Part shown: piece by piece, positions 12,844 through 24,727 of the stretch
Position numbering within the stretch: the first letter of the stretch is position 1
Layout: the number at the start of each line of letters is the position of its first letter
NCBI GenBank assembly: GCA_028023455.1
Contig: JAQFVV010012490.1
Span: forward strand, 1,426,001 to 1,490,000
DNA from: Epiperipatus broadwayi
Lineage: Eukaryota > Onychophora > Udeonychophora > Euonychophora > Peripatidae
Direction: 5' to 3'
Length of the DNA stretch: 64,000 nucleotides
Notes under the pieces: generated by a model
What the model saw: the letters and a program-made list of their open reading frames with translations, nothing else
Told to the model about the DNA's origin: nothing
The model's database searches: none
Made by a program: the position numbers and the translations under genes

Positions 12844-13147
12844 TCACACTATCAATAAAGCCATGAAAGCAAAGATTTCACCTACCCATTTATAAGAAAC
12901 TTGAAGAACATCCTTTGTCTTGAATAAAATGTCTACTAAAATTAAAGAGAAATCAACTGGAGAAGATCGCTGTCTTTTGATCCAAACAAGAGATTGCCAC
13001 TCTTCAGAGAGCAGTATTTCATCTTCATCCAAAGAGACTTACTTTGCAAATAAATACTTTCAAACAGACTCATCAAACTTTAATTACTATAATGGGATGA
13101 AAATTGTGATTTTTGTTTTATTATTATTATTTTTTTGTATATTGTAA
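12844..13147. other. Unrecognised stretch open on both strands
   Basis: Both strands are open here. The minus frame (12844-13032) reads an acidic start, DEDEILLSEEWQSLVWIKRQ, then a hydrophobic stretch, with a possible splice donor GTAGGTGA near 12880. The plus frame (12920-13147) is serine-rich with a hydrophobic end. The codon content looks less random than the surroundings. I recognise neither protein. It could be a host exon on the minus strand, a decayed element, or chance. Confidence 0.15.
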
Positions 13148-13149
13148 AT

Positions 13150-14029
13150 TTTTCTGTATATTTTCATTCCCATAATTGGAAGCAAATGTGTCAACATTTT
13201 AGAAAAGTTCATTATGAGAGAAAAAGTATTAGATTTAACTAAATAATTTTTTTTTTATCTTTACTTATATTAAATAAAGTCTAGATTAGTTTAACTTCCC
13301 AACCCTACTGACTTTGATAGCATAATGTGAAATAAGAGGCAATAGTTTTCAGTATTATCTCACATTACTGCAATGCACTAGATTATGACAGAGTTTATTA
13401 TTTAGTTTGTTTATTATTAGTTAATCTTATTTATATATTACTTTTGTATAAATGATTTAATAATCTTGTATGAATTTATTGTCTTTTTTTCTTAATGGTA
13501 AGGACATTTGTAAATAAATAGAGGGGGATTTCCCAAGAAGATTTACAATCATTGATCTAACAGAACAACAAAAAAAATTTTTTAATGCGTTTATATATAA
13601 TTTCAAATTAGTCAGATAGAATCGCGATCATGTAATCTATCAATGTTATATACTGTATTTGTTTTTATAAATATTTGGTCAAGTGCATGAATTTCTACCA
13701 TTGGGTTGAGGGATAAGGACTTTATTTTTATAAATATCATTATTAGATATCAATGTGATAGAAGCTCATCCTTGATATAACAAATAACATGTTTCAAAAT
13801 GAATTAGTATTTATTACTTTATTTTTGTTAATCAATAAATGTTAATATAATTCGTTATTTTAATCTGGTCTCTAGCTCATCATTATTCATATATCCAACA
13901 CAAGCATTATTATGTTAATCATTCTTATACCTATCAATATTATCCTATTATTTTAGAGAAAATAAATAGATATAATCAAGTTAATTATTATAACTTTTAA
14001 TATATACATATACTGCACCTACACAATTT
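13150..14029. other. AT-rich spacer
   Basis: No gene, inverted repeat or recognisable element is seen. This interval separates the two Penelope-like fragments. Confidence 0.5.
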
Positions 14030-15660
14030 GTTCTATATCATATGATATTTGGATAAGCTTATAGGATTTTGATAATCAATTATCACATATATAGAGGTGC
14101 AACAACTGCTATTAGTGTGATCTTCCCTGATAAGAGAATCCAAGCAATTACTCCCTGAGTTCGAATACTGTGGTATAACGTGGCCAGAAAGGGGTGAGAA
14201 TTGGATGAACTGACCCAAATTGTATCTAGGTTAATAAAAATATGCAGAGTTAGTCTATTGGAAGTAGATATAATCATAGGTTATGTATTTCATCATATAA
14301 TCACTTGCATCCTATCGGAAGACACAAAGTCCTATCACAGTAAGATGCACTCCCCCTATCTCCTGAGAAATCAGCCGGCCTGTTACAGTATATTCAGAAT
14401 GTTTTAATAATGTTTCATTGCTTCCATACAACAAATGTATCATCAGCATGGTGAAACCAGACTTTAAGGAAATACGGAGTCTATATAAATGTTGCTAATC
14501 AGAAATAATAGTGGCAAACCCATACCATTCTTTGCTTTTGTTGGAAGAAACCATCTGTAATGTATTGAAATTTGTTCTTATTATACACACTATTAAAAGA
14601 ACCATAATACTATCAATAGAAAGGGTTATTCTAGTTTGTAAGTTATTATCATCACTTATTTTTTTTCCTACAACAGACAATGCTTCATCACTGGGTACAT
14701 TTGTGAAAAAACTTTTCATATCAAAACTTATTTGCCAGTATTTTCAATTTTCCTGTTTTTCAATTAATTCACAAAATCCCTGACCAAAAACTTTGCCTTA
14801 TATGCCAAAGGAATAAAAACATTGAGAGGAAATCTTGACATGGTTTGATAAGATGGATTTCAAGAATTAATAATAGATTTTAATGGAATATGGTATTTCA
14901 GGATTTTAGAGATCATAAAGATGAGGGATTTTGCTAAAATATATTAATTTACTTTTTCTGAATCTATAAAATAATTGTCACTGCTTTTTGAGTAATGACT
15001 ATAAATTTTGTTTCTGTAGCTGTTGCAGGATGTTTTGCCACTTTTTTTGTATTAGCCTGCTGTGAGATCTCATTTTATTATCATAATCAGTAGTGTTCAT
15101 TACAACTACAGTATTGCTTTGTTATCAGATAGAATGATTATGAATTTGTCTAGTTTAAGAGATTTAATAGCTTTCTTTTCATCATAGAAAATTTTTGGTT
15201 TGAGTTTTTGATTCTCTCAAGTATTCTGTTTTGCAACATAATTCTGCTGATCCTTCTAGAAGCAATTTTTGAGTGACTTCTTTAGTTGCTATGATTGTCT
15301 AATAAAGAAATATTAGAAGGTGGCAAAGTGTAATTCTTTTAACAGAACAAAAATTTCAATATCTAATAATTAGCTGTTTAGAATGGCATAATATGACATC
15401 TGATATGCCTATGTAAGTTTATAAGTTTCTTCTTTTCACATTTTAAAATTTCTCTATGCAATATAAAGGATGACGTCTTTACTGTTTGAAAAATTCTTAT
15501 AAAATCTACATCAGTAAGTTTATTTTTTATGCAAATATTCTATATTACCAATGAAACACAAGGTTTGATACTTAAAAAAACCTTTCAATATTTATTTTTT
15601 CTCTTATAGAGCTTCACTTACTCTCTGATTGCAACTTGGAAATTTTAATTGTTAAGCTTT
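14030..15660 (-). pseudogene. Penelope-like element fragment (reverse transcriptase)
   Basis: Minus-strand frames, from high to low coordinates, give the N-terminal half of a Penelope-like RT. A KSLKLDKFIIILSDNKA block lies at about 15110-15160, followed by VVMNTTDYDNKM (about 15071-15105). A decayed finger region reads LKSIINS...NPSYQTMSRF (about 14830-14885). Motif A resembles SLFTNVPSDEALSVV (14675-14710), and the catalytic box appears as HADD in KVWFHHADDTFVVW (about 14420-14455). A degenerate thumb entry reads NRLTLHIFINLD (about 14220-14260). Stops and shifts break it up. It overlaps the RT-tail part of the fragment at 11045-11985, so they are two insertions, not one split element. No GIY-YIG domain is seen below 14030. 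Confidence 0.75.
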
Positions 15661-15975
15661 AGGAATAACTGCTTCAGGTTTATATTTACATAAGAAAGTT
15701 AATTATAAATTTATTAAATGCACATTTTACATAAGTAATATTTACCGAGGCTGTATCCTCGAGAATATGCATGTAAAAATGCGATAGTAGGGACCTCTAC
15801 AGGTGTTTAACCACAATCTTACGCTATGGAAGAAAGTTAAATGATTTTCTACGTTGGCCAGTTTTAGACATAATTTTTCCTAATGTCTAATGTTTGATGA
15901 ATTATTGAATCCATATCCAGTACTTAGTATTATCTGAAAGTTTGTGATGAAAATATCTAGTATTAATTGTTAAAT

Positions 15976-18560
15976 GTTTTTTTTTTTGTAAAAAAAAAAT
16001 CAAACTTTATTTAAACTTTTCAAGTACATTCAACTGTTAATGATAATGCATATGTTGCAATTATTTAACTATAGTAATTTATTGGTAAATGTGGATGGAT
16101 GTTTCTTGATATTGTTGTTAAATATGAAAACAATGACTGCACCAGAAGGCAAATAGGATAAAGGTGGCTACACATGCTGTGGGGATATGTGCTTTTTGTA
16201 AGGACTGAATTGCATGTTGTATGGAAGAGATGATCACCTGTATGTATCATGTAGTGTTAAGTTCTTGACATTCAATAGAGTCGTTGAGTCTCTTTGGCTG
16301 AATGGCATAGTCTTCAGAAGGGATCGACATTTTTGTAGAGGCAACAATAGCATAGAAAACCAGATACCATGTCAGTTTGAAGTACTATGGAAACCTTTGA
16401 TGTGAATGAGTAGTCCAATGCCCATCATATGTATTCTCTGGTCAATGTAGGTTGTTGTGTTAGATTTTTTTTATTTTTTATGGCAAGGTAGTCTTTTAAT
16501 TGGCTACAAATATGATGGTAGATTTAAGTGAGCTTGTAAAAATGCTGGTGAAAAATATTAGGCAGTGACAATTCTCTTGTGTAAATCATCGACACATTTT
16601 GGAAGCTGAGAAATGGAAAGGGGTAGTGTGGTAAGAGATTTATATTAAATGAATTGTGTCTATGGACATTTGCTGTATCTGGTTTAATATGATGTATGTT
16701 TCAGAAAAAATGAACTCAGTGTGGCTGAAAGGAGAACCACATGGATTGTTTTATATAATTGTATAGATGTTGCATGGAGTTTATTGAGATTAAGTGTAAT
16801 CACTTGGGCTGAGCGATCAGAGAATAGTGTAGGGTTGAGGTTAAGTTCAATTAGATGATGCAACATGGAAGAGTAGAAGCTAAAGATGGCATGGAAGTTA
16901 TTAGGAATAGTGACTGAATTGGATGGTAGAAAGTCCTGGGCACTTATGAGTGGGAAGTTTAGGAGATGTAGGACATTTATGAAAAAAGGTTAGGTAATCT
17001 AAGTTGAAGTCAAGTATTAGTATAGTCAAGTGGGGCTGGGCTTAAATAGTGAAATAATGGTTTGAATAATGTATATGCTGATTATATAATTGGAAGAGAG
17101 GAATATTACATGAAAACTATAATTTAATGTTGCTGTATGGTAGTGAAAGGTATTAAATGGAAAGTGGGCATTGATATATAATGTTGTGAACAATGTGAAT
17201 GGGCATTCAAAGATGATAAAAAGCCAGTGCCTTCTGATGGTGATAGGTGTTTCTGGAGCAAGCATAGAAACTGTGTCTGTGGTGGACAGCGATGTCAATC
17301 TGAGATCCATTGTAAATTTTTTGTTTCCAATAATCCTACTATATGATGTTAGATGATGGTAATCCACCTTCGCTGTTGGTATAATTTTATTGGTAAATTA
17401 AGTCCATGGACATTGATGTTATTTTCATTTTCATAAAGTGTACGAAAGATTAAAGGGGCAGGAGCACAGTAGTGTTAGATGTATCTAATGTGAAGTATCT
17501 GTGAGGATGACAGTTTGACAGTTGGATATGACTAGAAGTAACTGGTTAATTGAACTAGAGAAAGGTTATGATGTGATATTTTCAGTGTGATGGATGATGT
17601 TGTTGGATCACTGGGTTGGCACCCTGAGCTTGAAATTTCTAAGGTCATGTGGAAATTGTCAAATAGTTCAATAACCAGTGAAATATAGCCAATATCAATT
17701 GATTTTTGAATTTATCAGTTGGTGATTTTTCTTAGGTTATTCAGGTTTTCATTTGGTCTCATTAGAGGTAGAAGAAGAGGTATGGGTGGTAATCATGGAG
17801 CATTTGTTTCCATGACTTGCATTGTTTTGTTTTTTATATGTTGGTTTTCCTCCATGTTTATTCACAGAAACAATGCAGGAAAAGATTAAATGATGATGTC
17901 AGAGCTTGGTTATTTTTTACAAATTACATATGCCAGGTTGGTTAGAATCTAAGTGTGAAGCTAATTGTGTGTATGAAAAGAGGGTGATCTGAGATTTTGG
18001 TTGGATTTGGGAGTAAGATCCATTGGTATGTATTTTGGATATGGAAGTGGGTGGGAGTTTGTTGAGACAGTATTGGGGGATCGATTGTCCATTGCTGTTG
18101 GGATTCATCAAAAAGTGATGAGAAGTTACTTAGTGGCTAGTTGTTTGAGAATCTATCTGGGAATTGGCTGGTGATGAAGGAGGATCCAGTGCATTAAAGC
18201 ATTCAAAGACAAGATGACACTGCTATCGACAGGAGTAGTGGTGGTTTTAATCCATGGAAATATAGGTGCAATGTTGCTTCCTGGTCAAGTATTATTGTAA
18301 GGATTGTATTTGGATCAATATTTGGACGCAATTGAATTTTGAATTTATAGCTGTTACTGGATATGGTTACATGTGGGTTTTTTATTGGGGATTTGTATTT
18401 TGTTACTTTGAAGTGAAATGGTAAAGGGATTGTTGCTAAGTAATTTGAAATGTATTTGCTGGAGTCTTTTTGACCTTGAAAACAGATTTTGATGGAAACA
18501 CTTAGTCATGTGATGGCTTTGACACCATGTTGTCCTTGAAATAGCAGTTAATTGAATCAA
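15976..18560 (-). pseudogene. Unclassified LINE, copy 1, lacking the RT core
   Basis: The minus (sense) strand is rich in A, C and T but poor in G, unlike its surroundings. The sequence matches copy 2 in two blocks: 16075-16250 to 19373-19550, and 16366-17750 to about 21154-22410. The intervening RT core of copy 2 is missing here, so this copy carries an internal deletion of roughly 1.5 kb. It reaches further 5' than copy 2 (17750-18560). Short open frames (113 codons at 17026-17367, 68 at 18354-18560, 64 at 17917-18111) are remnants. The frame at 17026-17367 matches the copy 2 frame at 21881-22066 in pieces (MLAPETPITIRRHW versus a decayed equivalent). An A run near 15976-15990 on the sense strand may be the 3' tail. 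Confidence 0.55.
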
Positions 18561-20589
18561 TTTTTATTAAATTTTTTATTGAAAAATTCAGTACTAAATG
18601 AAAAAAAAAAATCAGCTGATTAGGAACTAAAAACACTGTGTATAGCTAAGATTTTACCCTATTTGGTTAGTCTTTTAAATACTGAGAAGATGAAGACATT
18701 AGAGCTAATTACTTTTGTTCTTTGCAAGTAAACTGCTGCTACTGAACTTATTATTATTATGATGATGTTTCAACAATATACTTTTTTGATCAAAAATTGT
18801 ATAATATAGGTTTTACAAATTTTTGACAAAGATTTTTCTAGGGCAACAAAGACATTTGAAATACAACTAACAGGATATAAATTAGAATGATATGGCTTGC
18901 AGTAGTAATACTGTAATAAGTTTAATCAATTGTTGGTTTTTGTATAAATCTGGTTAACATGACTGATTACAGTATAATTTACGAACATATATTTTATATA
19001 CTTATTTCATGATGTATGACATTGGTAATTATAAATTATTGTCATTAATGATCCTTTTTTTTGTACAACATAGCACAAGATATAGAAAAACAAGTTTTCA
19101 TCATTTGAATGAAAGCTCATATGCCTGAATCTTGACTAGTCTGGCTAAACAGCCTTTCATGGTATTAGACTAATCTAATGAGAATGTATGGAACAAAGTC
19201 TTTCATGCAAATAGTTGAACCATGAAGCAGATAAGATATTCAAGAAGGTCATTAGTATTGGCTAATGTGATTATGGTAGCTTATAGGTTGGATTACTCTA
19301 TAAGAAGTTATCAGGTGGCTATGAAAATGTCTGGCGCAGAGAGCTAAGTTGATATCTCATGCTTTTAACTACCATAATTTGTTGATGTGGATGAATGTCT
19401 CCTGGTATTGTTGCCTAGTGAAAAGACACATTGTGTGCACTAGAAGAAAAAAAGAATAAATGTGGCTGCATATGCTATGAGGATCTGTGATCATTGAAAG
19501 AACAGAGTTATGTAGTGGATGAAAATAGCAGGCTACTTGAATGCATTGCACATAACTTGTTGTATAGAATTTAGTGCTTGGATAATGCAAAAAAAGGAAG
19601 TTGGAAGCACATGCAGGATGAGTCTGATTAGAAAATCTGGTTCTAATGCCCATTTTTTAAATTTTTAGAGAAGTTGATTATTAATGTCAAGCATGAGGAG
19701 GGACTAATCATTGTTTGAGTCTGAATAAAGCAGGTTATATGTTTGCTAAAAAGTGTTCTTGGAATTGTGGGAGAGGCTGATTTTCCCTGTAGTTCCTAGG
19801 GTTGAGCAAATGACAGCTGTAAAATATGATATTGAGAAAGGGTTTATCTGCACGAATTATTTTCAGCAGACACTGAAGTATGTTTGGAATTAGCTGGTAG
19901 AAGGTGCTATAAGTTAATATCTTTTTGTGTATAGAACACCCAAATGTTATGCAGGCCTAGACCATTGTACAAGGGTTCACAGGTGAACCATTTTATGGAC
20001 ACTGATATTGACGTACCATTTTATGGACATTGATATTGTCTTGTAGCACCAGAAAAATTTATTGCACAAGAAGTTGATGGCAGAAATGAATGAATGTGAA
20101 AATTGGATAATAATGGCATAGTATGCGATTTTTGTAATACCAGACTATTAAATAGGTGTATCTGGGAGTAAATGGATAGATATGCATTAGAACATGAGTT
20201 GATAATTTGGAATATAGAATCTTGAAACTAGGTTTGTATTGTGAGTCTTATACCAAAAAAATGGGAAGCCTATGAATGGAATAGGCTTTCCTTGGAAAAC
20301 TTGGGAATATGATTTCTTTGTAAATATAATCCATGCAGCAGTTTTGGGGAGATTAAAGTACAGTTTGTAGGCTGCAGGGGGAGTTGTTTTTGAGAAGGTA
20401 GAAAGATAATGAGTCATCCATGTATGCTACACAGGGAATATATTGCTGGATATATGGAATTTGAATTCCAGTATTTTTATTCTGTATTTGTTGTAAAAGT
20501 GAAATTATGTAGAGGGTGAAAATAATGAATTTAGGGATGATCATTGTGCGATGGATTGAGTAGGATTGAAGGATGGAGAATTTCTGCCA

Positions 20590-20675
20590 TTAAGGGTGAA
20601 GTGCAATTTACCAATCAAAAGACAATTGGTGATTAAGGGTGAAGTGCAATTCACCATTCAAAATGCAATTGGTGA
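20590..20675. repeat. Tandem duplication, 43-bp unit
   Basis: TTAAGGGTGAAGTGCAATTT... (20590-20632) is followed directly by a near-identical unit (20633-20675). It lies within LINE copy 2 just upstream of the RT catalytic box, which it would disrupt. Confidence 0.75.
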
Positions 20676-21046
20676 TTAGATATAAAAGAGTGGTGAGGAG
20701 AGAGTATTTTAATGGCTAGTGGGCACATAGAGATAGGCCAGATAAAGACTCAGGTTTTTTAGTAAAAGGTATTATTACAATTTGTTAAAACATTTTATAC
20801 TGTATATTCTCTGGGATAAGAAATTGAACAGGTCACAAATATACAGTGTAGTGAAATGACTTAAGTTGATTCAAGATGAATATAGGAATTCCATAAGGCC
20901 CAAGGTGACAAGAATTTTCAATGGTGGCAAATTGGCTGGTTTGAAAAACATAGTAACTTCTGGTGGTCCCAAACAGTGTATGAATGGAGTGAATATATCA
21001 TCAGTCTGATATAGGGTGGATCATATGATGTCCAGTATATACACCT

Positions 21047-21258
21047 ATATCAGTTTGAAATGCTATAGGGACTTTTGATGAGAATGGATGGCTTAAGAGC
21101 CAGAGTATATATATATGCTCATATCCACATGTTTCTAGGTTAGGCAAATTTTTATATCAGTTTGAAGGGCTATAAGGAGTTTAGATGAGAATCAGTAGCT
21201 TCAATGCCCAGTGTATGTGTGCTCATGTCCATGTGTGTTGCTGGGTTAAGCAAATTTT
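21047..21258. repeat. Tandem duplication, about 107-bp unit
   Basis: ATATCAGTTTGAA...GGCAAATTTTT at 21047-21153 recurs diverged at 21154-21258. A single equivalent segment occurs in copy 1 near 16366, next to its internal deletion point. Confidence 0.7.
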
Positions 21259-22723
21259 TCCTTTTTTTTTTTTTGATGACAAGGTAGTCACCTCTTCAAT
21301 TGTCTGCAGACACATCGGTAAGTTTGAGTAAGCCTGATTAACTGTTGGTGTGTTTGGTGGGTGGGCTTGGTAGTGGCAATTTGCTCTTGTAACTCATCAT
21401 CCAATGTTAGAAAATAAGAGGGTGAGGGGGACTGCCATATTAAGTGTTTATATTAAATGATATTTGTATTAAAGCAAGTATTTCTGAACGGGGTCTATAG
21501 TTATTTGGTGTAGCTTGCTCAACATGTTATAAGATTCGGAAAACATGAAAATAGTAAATAATGAAAGTATCATGTGGACTGTTTTATATAATTGAATGGA
21601 TCTTGCTTGAAGTTCATTAAGGTTAAGTGCGACTGCTTGGGCCAAATGATCTGGGAATGGAGTTATGGTTAAATTTTAGTAAGTGATGCAACATTAAATA
21701 GTAGGTTGATAAGTTTTGAATGCAGATTGTTGTGAAAAGTAATTGAACCAGGTGGTAGAAAATCATGGACACTTATTATTGGGAAGAGATGAAGCCATTT
21801 ATTAATAAAAGTTGGTAATCGAGATTGAAACCATCAGAATGAGAATACCAGTGCCTGCTGATGACAAAGAAGTATATCTCTCAAACAAGTGCAGAAGCCA
21901 TGTCTATGGAGGTAGGCAGCAGGGCCAACATGATATCCACTATACATTTTGGTTTCCAGCAATCTGAGGACCTGAGGTTAAATGATTGTAAGCCACTTCT
22001 GTAGTTGGTAAAGCTTTGATGGTGAATTGAGCCATGGATATTGAGCACTATTATTTTTAGCTTCATGAATATAAAGAATAATAAAGATGCTAGGGGGGAG
22101 GATCTTGAAAGTAAGAGGTTATGAAATGTTATTTGAAGCGGCTAATGTGTCATATCAGTGGATGCAATTGTTTGATGATCAATTGTGGGTGATGAGTTTA
22201 GTTGAAGAGAGGGGTATGTTGGAATGGTTCTGGTTCAGCAGTTGAATAATGTGTCATCAGAGTTGTTCAATAAGATGATAGTTTGCATGGTATTGTGAAA
22301 GTTGACAGCAACCTCTGTGATGAGTGGTATGTAAAGTGTATCATTAGTATTTGCGTTCTTTTTGTTGATTTTTTCTTAGGCTGTCCAGGCTTTCTCTATG
22401 TTTCATTTTGAAGTACATTATAAGGAATAAAACTTCAATTATCATCATCATCATTATAATAGTAAGAATAATAGAAATAATAATTCAATCCACTTTATTT
22501 TCCATACAAAACTACAGCATTAAGCCAATTACAGAATTACACCATAATTAATATACAATAACATAAATAAAATAAACAAGTGTAAATATGAAATTATGAA
22601 TATGTCTATGTGCAATATTTCCTTGTAAGATTAGTAAAATATTTCTTTAAATGTAATACAAAAAATATTTTTATTAATAAAATTTTGATAATGATGATAA
22701 TAATAATAATTCTCAACAAACTC

Positions 22724-23340
22724 TAGTTCAAAGTTTCATAAGTTTTCATGTTTGAACCCAGAAAAAATCCTCAAAATGCATTTTTTTCCAAGTAAAGAAT
22801 CAAATATATAAAAATATTAAGTACAATTCAACAAATAAAAATAATTTTTCTTTGACAAAAAAATTAATCACAGAAATTTCTCAGAAAATACATTTTCTCA
22901 ACAATAAAATGTATGAAAATGGTGAGCACCGAACCACCTGATTTAAATTCTGCAAGAGCTAGTTCAACATTTCATAATTATCAATGTTTGAACCCAGAAA
23001 ACATAATCAAAATGCATCTTTTCCCAAGTAAGAATCAGATATATAAAAATATTAAGTAAAATTCAACAAATGAAAATAATTTTTCTTTGACAAAAAAATT
23101 AATCACTGAAATTTCTCAAAAGACAAATATTTTCTCAATGACAAAATCTATTAAAATGATGATCACTAACCTGTAGTAAACCCTGCAAGATCTTGTTCAA
23201 AGTTTCACAAGTTTCTGTATTTGAATCCAGAAAAAATAATCAAAATGCACTTTTCACTAAGTAAGAACCAAATATATATAAATATTAAGTATAATTCAAC
23301 AAATAAAAATAACTTTTCTTTATAAAAAAAATTACTCATG
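22724..23340. repeat. Tandem repeat array, unit about 235 bp
   Basis: Units begin with TAGTTCAAAGTTTCATA (22724), TAGTTCAACATTTCATA (22960) and TTGTTCAAAGTTTCACA (23193). Each carries a TTTGAA.CCAGAAAA segment, a TCAAAATGCA segment and an AATTCAACAAAT.AAAATAA segment. Two full units and one partial are present, with scattered differences. It may be satellite-like DNA or the interior of an unidentified element. Confidence 0.8.
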
Positions 23341-24074
23341 GGATAGACAAACAGCTGAAAATGTCATCCACCAACCTATACAATCCCCTCAAACAAGAAC
23401 ATTTAGCCACCAAGAATACACCATCCTTGATAGATTATAAACATCACCCCAAAACATGTATCACTGAAAAAACAAAATTAATATCTGTTTGAAAACTTTG
23501 CAATGAGCATATAACAGTAGTGATCATTTGATTATCACTTATTGTATGTCATACAGAAAAACGTTTAATAATATAATTGATAAAAAATTTCAATATGTAA
23601 TTCATTGACAAGAGGCTTTCTTTACTCATATTCTTCATACCAAAGTCTTCTGTATTAAAATATTATGACTTTGTTATATGACATTCATTTTTGTTATTAG
23701 TTTGCTCAATTTATCTTTTACAGAATTATGCTACATATTATCAAATGCTTTAATGAGACCAAATCAAACAATATCGAGACTCACACTATCTTAATTTAAT
23801 AGAAATATAATCATTAATGGAACTCTATCCTTTGAACTGAATGAGATCAAATCCAAAGTTGGATTCATCCAAGTGCCATCCATTCTAATTCATTAATAGA
23901 CAATCACATTCATTGGAGAAATGGACCTATAATAATATTGTAACATTTGTTTGGGTATTAGTTTTTCTTGTTGCTTTTACTGATTTGTAACTATTTCTTA
24001 AATACAAATAAAGTTTACTTAGAAAAATAATCATAATAATAATTCAATTCAATTTATTTAAATAAATGTATTTT
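23341..24074. other. AT-rich spacer
   Basis: No gene or known element is seen. A segment near 23400-23460 is slightly richer in C but shows no motif. Confidence 0.45.
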
Positions 24075-24690
24075 CATCATCATCAACAACCATTATCAAT
24101 CCACTGCAGGATGAATGTCTCTCCAAGTTTAATCCATCTTCTCTGATCTTTAGCTTCTCTTCTCCACAACACCCCTGCACATTTTCTTATTTCATCCATC
24201 CATCTCACATGTGGTCTCTTTCTGGGTCTTTTACAATCTCTTGGAATCCAGTTTAAAATTTCAATTGTCCATCTATTATCATCTCTTCTAGCAATATGTG
24301 CAGCCCAACTCCATTTCAATCTTTTAATTTTTTCAATAAGGTCAGTAACACCTGTTTGTTGTCTTAGCCATACATTGCGTTTTCGATCTCTTCTTGTTAC
24401 TCCCAACATACATCTCTCCATACTCCTTTGAGTGGTCTGAAGTCTCTGTATTGCTCTTCTATTAAGTGTCCAAGTCACAGATCCATAAGTAAGAACTGGT
24501 AAAACACATTTGTTAAAAACCATCCTACCAAAAGCACTCCAACCAAGTTTAATTCTATGATTAATTTCCTCCATTATGTTTCCATCTGTATTAATAATCT
24601 GACCAAGGTATTTGTAACTGTTAACTTCTTCTAATTCTTCATAATCAATCTTTATTTTCATATTTTGAGCAAATCGATTTAAATGTATTC
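24075..24690 (-). pseudogene. RTE-type LINE 3' fragment, 214-codon open frame
   Basis: This is the C-terminal part of an RTE endonuclease-reverse transcriptase polyprotein. An open frame of 214 codons runs on the minus strand (24083-24727); its first 15 or so residues are flanking sequence, so the element proper starts near 24685. Blocks in order are KIKIDYEELEEVNSYKYLGQ, NKCVLPVLTYGSVTWTLN, LQTTQRSMERCMLGVTRRDR, RLKWSWAAHIARRDDNRWTI and RWMDEIRKCAG. The RT catalytic motifs and endonuclease lie upstream in full elements and are absent, so this 5'-truncated copy is inactive. The minus-strand 3' end runs into a TGATGATGATG-type tail (24075-24090), the usual RTE termination in short simple repeats. 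The unbroken frame marks it as the youngest of the four copies. Confidence 0.9.
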
Positions 24691-24727
24691 TACAGGCATA
24701 TATAAAAAACTTAATTACAGAACCCAA

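Larger units (their letters stand above)
19050..22410 (-). pseudogene. Unclassified LINE, copy 2, with decayed RT
   Basis: On the minus strand a reverse transcriptase can be followed across frames. A GPYGIPIFILNQL block (about 20880-20930) looks like the usual fingers motif. A degenerate KK...LSLCA block follows (about 20700-20770). IPCVAYMDDSLSFYLL sits in the open frame 20353-20544, with YMDD at 20413-20424. A KKSYSQVFQGKPIPFIG block follows in the frame 20187-20417. The order and spacing are those of a non-LTR retrotransposon RT. The clade is uncertain; the CVAYxDD context recalls R2/NeSL-like enzymes. The sequence upstream of the RT matches copy 1 but is not recognised. Similarity to copy 1 stops near 22410, suggesting 5' truncation, and an A run near 19050-19058 on the sense strand may be the tail. 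Confidence 0.6.

Noticed and set aside
11045-15660. One Penelope-like element split by a 2-kb insertion
   Set aside because: Both pieces contain the same RT-tail region, so they must be separate copies.
17026-17367. 113-codon minus-strand frame as a host gene
   Set aside because: It has a diverged second copy at 21850-22060 within a repeated LINE, so it is element-derived.
20187-20544. YMDD-containing frames as a viral polymerase
   Set aside because: The flanking blocks and the two-copy arrangement fit a non-LTR retrotransposon; no viral gene neighbours are seen.
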